DNA from: Streptomyces sp. NBC_00190
GTDB lineage: Bacteria > Actinomycetota > Actinomycetes > Streptomycetales > Streptomycetaceae
Direction: 5' to 3'
DNA length: 64,000 bases
NCBI RefSeq assembly: GCF_036203305.1
Contig: NZ_CP108131.1
Span: 992,001-1,056,000 of the forward strand
The notes beneath the pieces were generated by a model, which ran no database searches, was not told the DNA's origin, and worked only from the letters and a program-made list of their open reading frames with translations. The stretch's first letter is position 1. Every line of letters begins with the position of its first letter. Below, one piece after another: positions 1 through 8,526 of this stretch. The position numbers and the translations under genes are program-made.

Positions 1-756
1 AACGACCAGCTCGTCAGCGGGATGGCGGCGCAGCTTCCGGCCGGCGCCGTCCGGCAGGGCTACGAGCTCATCGCCCTGCGGCAGAACGGCGACGGCTCGT
101 ACACCTGCACCTTCGACCACGACGGCAGCACGGTCTCGGTGCCCGCCGACCACGTCGTGCTGGCCCTGCCCTTCAGCACCCTGCGCGACGTCGATCTCTC
201 CCAGGCCAACCTGTCCGCCCGCAAGCTGACCGCCATCCGGCAGCAGGGCATGGGCCAGAACGCGAAGCTCGTCGCCCAGCTGTCGGCCAAGACCTGGCCG
301 GGGCTCGGCTACAACGGCATCAGCAACACCGGCCCGCTCGGCTACCAGACGGCCTGGGACGGCTCGGTCGCGTCGGGAGCCAACGGGGCACCGGCGCTGC
401 TGGTCAACTTCCCCGGCGGGAACACCGCCCGCGACATGCTCACCGGAGCCGCGCACGGCCCGGCGCCCGAGGCGGACGTGCACTGGTTCCTCTCCCAGAT
501 CGAGCACATGTACCCGGGCACCACGGCCGCGTTCACCGGCAAGGCGTACGAGGACCACTGGTCGCGCGCCCCGTGGCAGCGGGGCGCCTACCACTACTAC
601 AAGATCGGCCAGTACACCTCGATCGCCGGCTGCGAAGGGATCCAGGAAGGCCGGATCCACTTCGCGGGCGAGCACACCGACGTGGACAACTCCACGCTGA
701 ACGCGGCGGTTTCCTCCGGTGAACGCGTCGCGGCCGAGATCGTCTGCCAGATCTGA
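1..756 (+). CDS. Flavin-containing amine oxidase, C-terminal part (5' end outside window)
   Basis: The frame is open from the first base, so only the last 251 residues are visible; the FAD-binding N-terminus lies upstream of the window. The visible part looks like the C-terminal half of MAO/L-amino-acid oxidase type flavoenzymes (PF01593). A segment near visible residue 50 (VVLALPFSTL) is the conserved strand after the substrate domain. The end carries the FAD-contact motif IHFAGEHTD followed by NSTLNAAVSSGERVA. Such enzymes oxidatively deaminate amines or amino acids, giving an imine and hydrogen peroxide; the substrate cannot be read from this part. It converges on the prolyl oligopeptidase gene 40 bp downstream. 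Confidence 0.8.
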   Translation, partial: NDQLVSGMAAQLPAGAVRQGYELIALRQNGDGSYTCTFDHDGSTVSVPADHVVLALPFSTLRDVDLSQANLSARKLTAIRQQGMGQNAKLVAQLSAKTWPGLGYNGISNTGPLGYQTAWDGSVASGANGAPALLVNFPGGNTARDMLTGAAHGPAPEADVHWFLSQIEHMYPGTTAAFTGKAYEDHWSRAPWQRGAYHYYKIGQYTSIAGCEGIQEGRIHFAGEHTDVDNSTLNAAVSSGERVAAEIVCQI

Positions 757-795
757 GCCCTCGCCCGCGAGGACCGGCCGGCCACCTCGGCGGGG

Positions 796-2826
796 TCAGC
801 CCGACGGGGTGAGCCGGTCCCACAGGAAGGTGTGCACCAGGGCCTCGTTGAAGGCGGTCTGCCCGTGGTCGGTGGCGCCCGCGTGGCCGCCGCCGAGGTG
901 CTCGTGGAACAGGACGGGATGCCCGAACTCGCGCAGCCGGGCGGCCATCTTGCGGGCATGGCCGGGGTGGACGCGGTCGTCGCGGGTCGAGGTGAGCAGC
1001 AGCAGGGGCGGGTACGGGGCCCCCTCGGCCCGGACCTGGTGGTACGGGGAGATCCGCTCCAGGTGGGGCCGGTCGGCCGGGCTGTCCGGGTCCCCGTACT
1101 CGGCGATCCAGCTGGCGCCGGCCAGCAGCTTGTGGAAGCGGAGCATGTCCAGCAGCGGCACGTGGGCGACGACCGCGCCGAACAGCTCGGGGTCGCGGGT
1201 GAGCATCGCGCCCATGAGGAGGCCGCCGTTGCTGCCGCCCTCGATGCCCAGCTGGGCAGGGGTGGTGATGTCGCGGGCGACGAGGTCCCGGGCGACGGCG
1301 GCGAAGTCCTCGTACGCGCGGACCCGGTTCGCGCCCAGGGCCGCCTTGTGCCAGCTCGGCCCGTACTCGTGCCCGCCGCGGATGCCCGCGACGACGTAGG
1401 TGCCGCCGCGCGCGAGCCAGGCCCGGCCGGTGACCGCTCTGTACTGGGGGACCATGGAGATCTCGAAGCCGCCGTACCCGTACAGCAGGGTGGGCCCGGG
1501 GCCCGGGCGGTCCTCGGGACCGACGACGAAGTACGGCACCCGCGTGCCGTCCGCGGAGGTCGCGAAATACTGGCGTACGGCCAGACCCGCGGTGTCGAAC
1601 AGCGCAGGGCCCTGCTTGAGGCTCTCGCTGTCGCCGCCCGCGGTGCCACGGTAGAGGGTGGACGGCTGGAGGAAGCCGGAGACGTTCAGGAAGTACTCGT
1701 CGCTCACGTCCGGATCGGTGCAGGTGACGGAGGCCGTCGACAGCGGCGGTACGCCCGGCAGCGGTGCGCGGCTCCAGCCGTCGGGGCCGGGGGTGAGGAG
1801 CTCCATCCGGGAGGAGACGTCGGCGCGGGTGGTGAGGACGAGGTGGTGGCGGGTCCAGCTGTAGCTGCCGAGCGCGGTGCGCTCGTCCGGGGTGAACAGC
1901 ACCTCGGCCTCCCGCTCCCCCGCCAGGAAGGAGTCGAAGCCGAAGGCGAGCAGGGAGCCGGCGGGGTGGCCGAGCCACGGCGACTTCGTGGTGACGGTCA
2001 GCCAGTTCCGGTACACGGAGGCGCTCGCGTCGTCCGGTACATCGATCTTCAGCGGCGGGCCGTCGCTGCCGTCGGTCCGCGGCGGGAGGAGGAACAGCTC
2101 CTGGTTCCAGAAGTCGATCTGCCGGTGGACGAAGTCCCGCTCGAAGCCGGGCGTGTCGTCGCGCCAGGCAGTGGCGGAGAGGTCCGAGGGGCGGCCCTCG
2201 TAGACCGGTTCCGCCTCGGTGAGCGGGGTGCCGCGCCGCCAGCGGCGTACCTGGAGGGGATAACCGGACCCGGACATCGAACCGGGACCGAAGTCCGTCC
2301 CGATCCACACCCGGTCGCGGTCGATCCACCCGATCCGGGTCTTGGCCTCCGCGACCTCGAACCCGCCCTCGACGAACTCCAGGGCGGCAAGGTCGAACTC
2401 GCGCACGACGCAGGCGTCCGCGCCGTCCCGCGACAGCATGACCAGGGCGTGGCGGTGCTCGGGGGCCAGGACGCTGCTGCCCGCCCAGGCCCACTTCTCC
2501 CCCTCCGCCTCGGCCAGGGCGTCCAGGTCCAGGACGGGCTCCCAGGCGGGCCGGTCCTTGCGGTACTCCTCCAGCGTGGTGCGCCGCCAGAGTCCGCGGA
2601 CGTGCTCGGCGTCCTGCCAGAAGTTGTAGAGGTGGCCGCCACGACGGGTGACGTAGGGGATCCGGCCGTCGTCGTCGAGGACCTCGCGGATCCCGCGCTC
2701 CAGCTCCTTGAACCCGGGCACCTCGGCCAGCGCGGCCACGGTTTCACCGTTGCGCTCGCGCACCCAGTCGAGGGCCGTCTCGCCCGAGATGTCTTCCAGC
2801 CAGAGGTACGGGTCTTCATCGCTCAT
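796..2826 (-). CDS. Prolyl oligopeptidase family serine peptidase (S9A)
   Basis: A 676-residue protein of the usual length for S9A prolyl endopeptidases, which cleave short peptides after proline. It opens with the family signature DPYLWLEDISGETALDWV. The first ~400 residues are the seven-bladed propeller, followed by an alpha/beta-hydrolase domain. The nucleophile is Ser532 in GGSNGG, with Asp616/617 in STRDDRVHP and His648 in GGGHAG, so the triad looks intact. No signal peptide is seen, so it is probably cytoplasmic. It starts at an ATG 40 bp from the end of the AI-2E-type gene, which has the same orientation, and may be co-transcribed with it. Confidence 0.92.
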   Translation of the reverse strand: MSDEDPYLWLEDISGETALDWVRERNGETVAALAEVPGFKELERGIREVLDDDGRIPYVTRRGGHLYNFWQDAEHVRGLWRRTTLEEYRKDRPAWEPVLDLDALAEAEGEKWAWAGSSVLAPEHRHALVMLSRDGADACVVREFDLAALEFVEGGFEVAEAKTRIGWIDRDRVWIGTDFGPGSMSGSGYPLQVRRWRRGTPLTEAEPVYEGRPSDLSATAWRDDTPGFERDFVHRQIDFWNQELFLLPPRTDGSDGPPLKIDVPDDASASVYRNWLTVTTKSPWLGHPAGSLLAFGFDSFLAGEREAEVLFTPDERTALGSYSWTRHHLVLTTRADVSSRMELLTPGPDGWSRAPLPGVPPLSTASVTCTDPDVSDEYFLNVSGFLQPSTLYRGTAGGDSESLKQGPALFDTAGLAVRQYFATSADGTRVPYFVVGPEDRPGPGPTLLYGYGGFEISMVPQYRAVTGRAWLARGGTYVVAGIRGGHEYGPSWHKAALGANRVRAYEDFAAVARDLVARDITTPAQLGIEGGSNGGLLMGAMLTRDPELFGAVVAHVPLLDMLRFHKLLAGASWIAEYGDPDSPADRPHLERISPYHQVRAEGAPYPPLLLLTSTRDDRVHPGHARKMAARLREFGHPVLFHEHLGGGHAGATDHGQTAFNEALVHTFLWDRLTPSG

Positions 2827-2866
2827 CCGCCGATTGTGCAGGACGCGGACCCCTGGTCAGGAAACG

Positions 2867-3922
2867 TCAGGAAACGTCGACCGCCCCGAGGCGGGCGGCG
2901 CGCAGGGCGGTGCGCACCGACCAGATCACCGAGACCAGCGGTACGGCGACGACCGCGCCCACCACTCCGGCCGCGATGGCGCCCGCGCTGACCGAGATCG
3001 CCACCACCAAGGGGTGCAGCCGGACCGCCCAGCTCATCACCAGCGGATGCAGCAGGTGCCCCTCGATCTGGCCGATGACCACGATCAGAGCGATCACCAC
3101 ACCCGCGATGAGCGGTCCCTTCGAGGCCAGGGCGACCACCGCGGCGACCGCGAGCGCCACCGGCGAGCCGACCAGGGGGACGAACGCCGCGAGGAACTCC
3201 AGCAGTGCCAGCGGAACGGCCAGCGGGACCCCCAGGAGGTACAGGGCCACCCCGACGAGGACGGCGTTCGTCGCCGCGATCAGCACGATCCCGTGGGTGT
3301 AGCCGGTGAACGTGGCCCATGCCGCGCGGCCTGCGACCATCACGGGCTCGCGCGCCGCGGCGGGCAGCTGCGCGCAGAACCACGACCACTGGCGGGCTCC
3401 GCCGTACAGGAAGAGGACGGCGGAGAAGACGGCGAGGGCCAGGACGGCGAGGACCCGCACCAGCTGTCCGGCTCCGCTGAGCGCCGTACTGAGCAGGGTC
3501 GAGCGGTGGCTCGACAGGTACGCGCCGATGCGGGACTCGATGTTCGTCAGCGCTCCGGGATTCAGCCGGAAGGGGGGCCGCTCCAGCCACTCCTCGATGC
3601 TGCCGAGGCCCTCGCGGAACTCCCGGACCAGGGTGGTGCTCTCCCCGGCCACCGCCTCGCCCACCAGCGCCAGCCCGCCCAGCAGCAGCACCGCGCCCCC
3701 GAGCAGACAGACGGCGACCGCGAGGGACCGGGGCAGTGAGCGCCCCAGCCATCGGGTGGGGGCGCCGAGCAGCGCCGTGATGACGAGGCCCAGGAAGAGC
3801 GCCACCGTGATCTCGTGGAACCGCCCCAGCACGACGAAGACCGCGTAGACGGCGGCGCCGACGACCAGCAGGCGCCAGGCGTACGACGCGGCCGTACGCA
3901 GGAACGAGGACACCGGCGGCAT
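2867..3922 (-). CDS. AI-2E family transporter (PerM/TqsA-like permease)
   Basis: A 351-residue polytopic membrane protein starting MPPVSSFLRTAASYAWRLLV. Pairs of hydrophobic helices lie at the N-terminus (VVGAAVYAVFVVLG, ITVALFLGLVITALLG), then a soluble loop around residues 110-170, then five or more helices. The conserved region near the C-terminus (FVPLVGSPVALAVAAVVAL, QIEGHLLHPLVMSWAVRLHPLVV) is typical of PF01594. These permeases export signal molecules or ions; the substrate is unknown here. The frame stays open further upstream to 4180, but that extension has no family similarity, so I start at the ATG at 3922. It is divergent from the MFS gene at 4038. Confidence 0.88.
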   Translation of the reverse strand: MPPVSSFLRTAASYAWRLLVVGAAVYAVFVVLGRFHEITVALFLGLVITALLGAPTRWLGRSLPRSLAVAVCLLGGAVLLLGGLALVGEAVAGESTTLVREFREGLGSIEEWLERPPFRLNPGALTNIESRIGAYLSSHRSTLLSTALSGAGQLVRVLAVLALAVFSAVLFLYGGARQWSWFCAQLPAAAREPVMVAGRAAWATFTGYTHGIVLIAATNAVLVGVALYLLGVPLAVPLALLEFLAAFVPLVGSPVALAVAAVVALASKGPLIAGVVIALIVVIGQIEGHLLHPLVMSWAVRLHPLVVAISVSAGAIAAGVVGAVVAVPLVSVIWSVRTALRAARLGAVDVS

Positions 3923-4037
3923 GACCTCATGGGTGCCACGGCGGAGCCCCGATGGCACGCGCGCTGTCCCGGATTCGCCCGTCCGGGGCGGATAAATCCG
4001 TTGCCGAGGCCTGCGCGATCGCCGACGATGACACCTC

Positions 4038-5336
4038 GTGAGTACATCCCGATGGGCCTCGGTCCTGCCCGATCTCGCCCCCTGGCGGTCCAGCCGGGAC
4101 TTCCGGCTGCTGTTCGTCCAGGGGACGGTCACGTTCTTCGGCTCGTTCATGGCGATGATCGCGCTGCCGCTGCAGATCAAGCACCTGACGGACTCGCCGC
4201 TGGCGGTCGGCGCGATGGGCGCGGTGGAACTGGTTCCGCTGGTGGTCTGCGGGCTGTACGGGGGCGCCCTCGCCGACGCCGTCGACCGGCGCCGGCTGAT
4301 CCTGCTGACCGAGGCCGGGCTCGGGGTGCTCGCGCTGGTGCTGCTGGTGAACTCGGTTCTGCCGAGCCCGCTGCTGTGGCCGCTGTACGTGGTGGCGGCC
4401 GGTGTGTCGGCGCTGACCGGGCTGCAGCGGCCCGCCCTGGACTCGCTGATGGCCCGGATCGTGCCGCACGACCAGCTGACCGCCGCTGCCGCGCTGGGCG
4501 GGCTGCGCTACCAGTTCGGCGCGATCGCCGGTCCGGCGCTGGCCGGCCTGGTCGTCGCCTACGCCGGCTACGCCCCGGCCTACTGCGTCACCGTCGCGGG
4601 CTTCCTCGTCTCCGTGCTGCTGTGCCTGCGGCTCGCACCGGCTCCGCCCGTGCGGGGCGCCGACCGTCCTTCGCTGCGTGCGATCGCCGAGGGCGCGCGG
4701 TACGCGTGGAGCCGTCCGGTGCTGCTCGGCACCTACGCCGTCGACCTGGCGGCGATGTTCTTCGCCTTCCCGAACGCGATCTTCCCGTTCCTCGCGGACG
4801 AGCTCGACGCGGTGTGGGCGCTCGGGTTCATGTACGCGGCGGGCGCGGTCGGCTCGCTGGTGCTGGGGCTGACCAGCGGCTGGGTGTCGCGGGTACGCCG
4901 GCACGGGCTGCTGGTGGTGTGCGGCGCCGCGGTCTGGGGCCTGGCGATCGCGGCCGCGGGCTGGTCCACCGGCATCTGGCCGGTGCTGGTGTGCCTCGCG
5001 GTGGCGGGCGCGGGCGACATGCTGAGCGGGCTGGGCCGGGCCACGATCTGGAACCAGACGATCCCCGAGGAGCTGCGGGGCCGACTCGCCGGCATCGAGG
5101 TGCTCTCGTACAGCGTCGGCCCGCAGCTCGGTCAGGTACGGGCCGGCACGATGGCCGGGTGGACCGGCACCCGGGCGGCCTTCTGGAGCGGCGGTCTGGC
5201 CTGCGTGGCGTCGGTGGCCGCACTGGCCGCACTGCTGCCGAAGCTGATCTCCTACGACGCGGACACCGACGAGGACGCCCTGCGCCGCCGCAGTGCACAG
5301 GAGGCACGGTCCCGGGAGACGGCGTCCGCGGCGTGA
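4038..5336 (+). CDS. MFS transporter, EntS-like drug/siderophore exporter
   Basis: A 432-residue protein with about 12 hydrophobic segments and the MFS signature GGALADAVDRRRLIL after the second helix. The layout (short N-terminus, DFRLLFVQGTVTFFGSFMAM, and the motif ALTGLQRPALDSLMARIV) matches the MFS_3/EntS group that exports siderophores or antibiotics. It uses a GTG start divergent from the AI-2E-type gene, with 115 bp between them. No ligand can be inferred from context, since no siderophore gene is adjacent. Confidence 0.85.
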   Translation: MSTSRWASVLPDLAPWRSSRDFRLLFVQGTVTFFGSFMAMIALPLQIKHLTDSPLAVGAMGAVELVPLVVCGLYGGALADAVDRRRLILLTEAGLGVLALVLLVNSVLPSPLLWPLYVVAAGVSALTGLQRPALDSLMARIVPHDQLTAAAALGGLRYQFGAIAGPALAGLVVAYAGYAPAYCVTVAGFLVSVLLCLRLAPAPPVRGADRPSLRAIAEGARYAWSRPVLLGTYAVDLAAMFFAFPNAIFPFLADELDAVWALGFMYAAGAVGSLVLGLTSGWVSRVRRHGLLVVCGAAVWGLAIAAAGWSTGIWPVLVCLAVAGAGDMLSGLGRATIWNQTIPEELRGRLAGIEVLSYSVGPQLGQVRAGTMAGWTGTRAAFWSGGLACVASVAALAALLPKLISYDADTDEDALRRRSAQEARSRETASAA

Positions 5337-5362
5337 GTCCTGATCGTGCGCGAGGCTCTCCG

Positions 5363-6469
5363 CTACGGCCAGGGCACCTCCGGCGTGCGGGAGTACCGCA
5401 CGCCCATGGCGTCCAGCCGCGGGCCCTGCGCCGCCAGCCGCTCCCGGTAGGCGTCCCAGTCCAGGGCGGCGGCCGGTGACCAGCCGAGTTCGGCGACGCC
5501 GAGGACCCGCTGGAACTGCTCGTACTCCGGTGGCGCCGCCACGCCCAGGACCGCCTGGCGCGGCACGCCGGGCAGGCAGTCGCCCGGGTCCCACTCGTAC
5601 GCGCGCCGCACGGACAGCGCCCGGTCGGCGGGCGACAGGATCACCCGGGCGCCGGCGCGCACCGCTTGCGCGAGCTTCGCGCGCTCCGCCGGGCTCGCCC
5701 CCTCGTGCCTCGCGTACATCACCACGGCGCTCCCCTCGGCCCGGCGCGGCTCCGGGACGACCTCCATGTAGCGGCCGCGCGCGTGGCGGACCAGTTCCCG
5801 GTACGCGTCCGCGGTCCAGGCGCCTCGCGTACGCAGCACGTTGATCTTGTAGAGGGCGAGCTGGTCCACGTACGCCTTCAGCCGCGCGACACCGCCGCCC
5901 TCGGGACGGACGGCCTCGACCGTCGCGGCCCGGTGGGCGAAGCGGGGTGTGTCGGTGACCGCGCCGCCCGCCACCGTCCACGGCGCGCCGCCCACGGGCA
6001 GGAGCTGACGGAGGGTCTGGGTGCCGCGGAACAGTCCTGCCGGCCGGAAGGCGGTGACGATGACCCCGTCCTCGTCGGACTGGAGCCGGTAGCCCTCCTC
6101 GCCGAAGCTTCCCGCGTACGGGTCCAGGCGCAGGCGGATGCCGTCCGTGACGGCTTCGGCGGCGGTCTCCTGGACCGGCAGCGGCAGGCGGGCGGTGCGG
6201 CGCCAGGCGGCGGCGAGCTGTTCGCCGATGGCACGGACCTCGCCGGAGCCGGCGGTCGTACGGATCACCGTGCGCGGGCCGAGCGTGTAGCCGGGGCCTC
6301 CGGGTGCGACGGCGGCCGGCGCCGGGACGATCCGCTGGTACGGAGCCGGTGCGGTCCGCCGAACGGGGGCGGCGGAGCCCAGGAGGTGCCCGGCGGGGGC
6401 GGAAGAGGCCGCGACGGCCGCGCAGAGCAGCAGGCCACCGAGAGCGCCGAAGGCGACGGGGAGCTTCAT
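5363..6469 (-). CDS. GH20-type hexosaminidase lacking the catalytic core (degenerate)
   Basis: A 368-residue protein with a signal peptide (MKLPVAFGALGGLLLCAAVAA), an intact GH20b N-domain (about residues 55-165, LPLPVQETAAEAVTDGIRL) and the first barrel strand (DTPRFAHRAATVEAV, LALYKINVLRTRGAWTADAY). It then passes from VVPEPRR at about residue 235 almost directly to the terminal barrel segments (AVRAGARVILSPADRA, AYEWDPGDCLPG, VLGVAELGWSPAAALDWDAYRERLAAQG). The middle of the barrel, which in beta-N-acetylhexosaminidases holds the H-x-G-G-D-E catalytic Asp-Glu pair, is missing. Family members are typically 500 residues or more. The frame is open, so this is an in-frame deletion or a non-catalytic derivative rather than a frameshift. 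It may bind chitin or peptidoglycan sugars without cutting them. Confidence 0.8.
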   Translation of the reverse strand: MKLPVAFGALGGLLLCAAVAASSAPAGHLLGSAAPVRRTAPAPYQRIVPAPAAVAPGGPGYTLGPRTVIRTTAGSGEVRAIGEQLAAAWRRTARLPLPVQETAAEAVTDGIRLRLDPYAGSFGEEGYRLQSDEDGVIVTAFRPAGLFRGTQTLRQLLPVGGAPWTVAGGAVTDTPRFAHRAATVEAVRPEGGGVARLKAYVDQLALYKINVLRTRGAWTADAYRELVRHARGRYMEVVPEPRRAEGSAVVMYARHEGASPAERAKLAQAVRAGARVILSPADRALSVRRAYEWDPGDCLPGVPRQAVLGVAAPPEYEQFQRVLGVAELGWSPAAALDWDAYRERLAAQGPRLDAMGVRYSRTPEVPWP

Positions 6470-6622
6470 CAGACAAGGAATAGGCCAGTTCGACCCGTTT
6501 CGGCGGTATGAGCGCCCGGGACGGGTGGAGCCCATCCGAAAGGACGCCGTCGGCGCCGGGCGCAGGAGTACGCGCGGCCGGTCGCCGGGCGCGGACCCGC
6601 CCGCGGCCGCTACCGTCGCCTG

Positions 6623-7459
6623 ATGATGCCGACCCGTCGTGGCGCCCTGGCGCTGCTGGCCGCCGGACTGCCCGCGCTCGCGCCGGCTCCCCCGGTCCCG
6701 CTGCGCGTCGTCTCGTACAACATCCACGCGGGCGCCGGTGCCGACGGCGTCTTCGACCTGGACCGGCAGGCAGCAGCCCTGCGCTCCCTGCGGGCCGATG
6801 TCATCGGGCTGCAGGAGGTCGACGTCCGGTGGGGCGCCCGCAGCCGGTGGCTCGACGTGGCCCGCGAACTCGGCGGGCGGCTGGGCATGCGAGCCTCTTT
6901 CGCCCCGATCTACCGCATCGGCGACCGGGAGTTCGGGGTGGCCGTGCTCTCCGCGTTCCGCGTTCTGGCCGCCGCGAACCACCGCATCACCAGGCTGTCC
7001 ACGCAGGACCCCGGGCCGGGGCGGCCCACGCCGGCGCCCGCACCGGGCTTCGGGGAGGTCGTCCTGCGGGTACGGGGCGTACCGCTGCGCGTGTTCGTCA
7101 CCCACCTCGACCACCGCGCCGATCCCTCCGTACGGGCGGTGCAGGTGGCCGAGATGCGGCGGATCATGCGGCGCGGGCCGGAGCCGAAGATCCTCCTGGG
7201 AGACTTCAACGCGCCGCCGTCGGCGCCCGAACTGGCCCCGCTGTGGCGCGAGCTGACGGACGCGGACCCGGGCGGGTCCACGTATCCCGCCCACGAGCCG
7301 GTCGAGCGGATCGACTACGTGGCCGTGTCGGCGGCCGTGCGGGTGCGCGCCGCGGCGGTCGCCGACACCCTCGCCTCCGACCACCGCCCGGTCGTCGCCG
7401 ACCTGCTCCTGGGGCTAAGCGGCCTCGGGGAAGTAGGGCACGTCCCCGAGGCCGCTTAG
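6623..7459 (+). CDS. Endonuclease/exonuclease/phosphatase (EEP) family protein, secreted
   Basis: A 278-residue EEP-fold protein (PF03372) with a short N-terminal hydrophobic segment (RRGALALLAAGLPALAPAPP) suggesting export. Active-site motifs are present in order: VVSYNIHAG (Asn), GLQEVD (metal-binding Glu), FVTHLDHR (His), LLGDFNAPP (Asp-Asn) and ASDHRPVVADL (Asp-His). It should be a metal-dependent phosphodiesterase or phosphatase of unknown substrate. The last 15 codons and the TAG stop are supplied by the inverted repeat at 7415-7459, so the natural C-terminus may have been replaced. A second EEP gene lies at 8527. Confidence 0.88.
   Translation: MMPTRRGALALLAAGLPALAPAPPVPLRVVSYNIHAGAGADGVFDLDRQAAALRSLRADVIGLQEVDVRWGARSRWLDVARELGGRLGMRASFAPIYRIGDREFGVAVLSAFRVLAAANHRITRLSTQDPGPGRPTPAPAPGFGEVVLRVRGVPLRVFVTHLDHRADPSVRAVQVAEMRRIMRRGPEPKILLGDFNAPPSAPELAPLWRELTDADPGGSTYPAHEPVERIDYVAVSAAVRVRAAAVADTLASDHRPVVADLLLGLSGLGEVGHVPEAA
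7415..7459. terminator. Perfect 17-bp inverted repeat forming the 3' end of the EEP gene
   Basis: The arms CTAAGCGGCCTCGGGGA (7415-7431) and TCCCCGAGGCCGCTTAG (7443-7459) are perfect complements around an 11-nt loop. The hairpin should work as a bidirectional terminator between this gene and the converging aldo/keto reductase (3' end 7464). It carries an in-frame TAG for the plus strand. Its first 34 nt match, with two differences, the right end of the element at 16866-17057, so it is probably a solo copy of a dispersed repeat. Confidence 0.8.
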
Positions 7460-7463
7460 GGCC

Positions 7464-8426
7464 TCAGGGCAGCGGGACTCCCCTGGCGGTGGTCCAGAGT
7501 TCGTACCACTCCTCGTGCGTGAGGTCGGGCTCGCGCACCGCCGCGTCCCGGCAGGCGCGGATCCGGTCGGGCCTGACGGTGCCGATGACCGGCGCGATGC
7601 CGGCGGGGTGCCGGCCCAGCCACCACAGCAGGACCGACTCGGGCGTCGTGTCCTTGCGCCGGGCGAGGTCGTCCAGCAGCCCCGCGGTAGCCCGTTCGGC
7701 CGGCGTCTGCTGGCGGCCGGTGAAACGTCCCTGCGCCAGCGCTCCCCAGGCCTGGAGGCGGATGCCGTGGTCCCGGCAGTGCTCCAGCGTCCCGAACGGG
7801 AACCCGTTGGCCGCGTACTCGGGGGTGTTGAGCACGACCCCGGCTTCGACCCAGTCCCGGTGGTGCAGGCTCATCTCCAGCTGGTTCGCCACCAGCGGCA
7901 GGTCGAGCCGGGACTGGAGGTGGGCGATCTGCGCGGCTCCCATGTTGGACACGCCGAAGTGCCGTACGAGGCCCTGCCGGTGCAGGGACATCAGCGCCGA
8001 CGCGACCGAGTCGACGTCGGCGAGCGGGTCGGGGCGGTGCAGGAGGAGAACGTCGATCACATCGGTCCGCAGCCGGACCAGACTCTCCTCCACGCGCCGC
8101 GTGATGCTCTGCCCGCGCAGGTCGTACATGCCCGGACGGTCCTCGCCGGCCAGGCGGATCCCGCATTTGGTCTGGATCGTGACGCGTTCGCGCAGCCCCG
8201 GCGTCCGTGCGAGCACCTCGCCGAAGACGGCTTCGGCCTTCCCGTGCCGGTAGATGTCGGCATGGTCGAAGGCGGTGATCCCGCTGTCGAGGGCCGCCTC
8301 GATCGCCGCCTCGGCGGCGTCGATGTCCCCGGGCCCGTACGGACCGGGCTCCCAGCTCCCGCCCAGCCCCATGCACCCGTACAGCACCCGGTCACCGCTC
8401 ACGGCCTCAGCCTCCTTCGTCACCAC
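7464..8426 (-). CDS. Aldo/keto reductase (YdhF-like)
   Basis: A 320-residue NADPH-dependent oxidoreductase of the AKR superfamily. It has the catalytic tetrad context FDHADIYRHGKAE (Asp and Tyr), IQTKCGIR (Lys) and LLLHRPDP (His), plus the conserved FGVSNM strand and the C-terminal cofactor region PVIGTVRPDRIRA. Length and motifs resemble E. coli YdhF. The substrate is probably a small carbonyl compound. It starts with ATG 100 bp from the divergent EEP lipoprotein gene and ends 4 bp past the shared hairpin. Confidence 0.9.
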   Translation of the reverse strand: MVTKEAEAVSGDRVLYGCMGLGGSWEPGPYGPGDIDAAEAAIEAALDSGITAFDHADIYRHGKAEAVFGEVLARTPGLRERVTIQTKCGIRLAGEDRPGMYDLRGQSITRRVEESLVRLRTDVIDVLLLHRPDPLADVDSVASALMSLHRQGLVRHFGVSNMGAAQIAHLQSRLDLPLVANQLEMSLHHRDWVEAGVVLNTPEYAANGFPFGTLEHCRDHGIRLQAWGALAQGRFTGRQQTPAERATAGLLDDLARRKDTTPESVLLWWLGRHPAGIAPVIGTVRPDRIRACRDAAVREPDLTHEEWYELWTTARGVPLP

Positions 8427-8526
8427 GCCCCCACCCTATGCATGTGCCGTCGGCGACGAGCCGTTCAGGAGCCCTGCCGGCAACCCCGATGCACCATCTG
8501 ACCGGCGCATACTCGATGATGTCCGG

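Noticed and set aside
2867..4180. A longer AI-2E transporter starting at 4180
   Set aside because: The extra 86 codons overlap the divergent MFS gene, have no family similarity and are strongly Arg-rich; the ATG at 3922 gives the normal family start.
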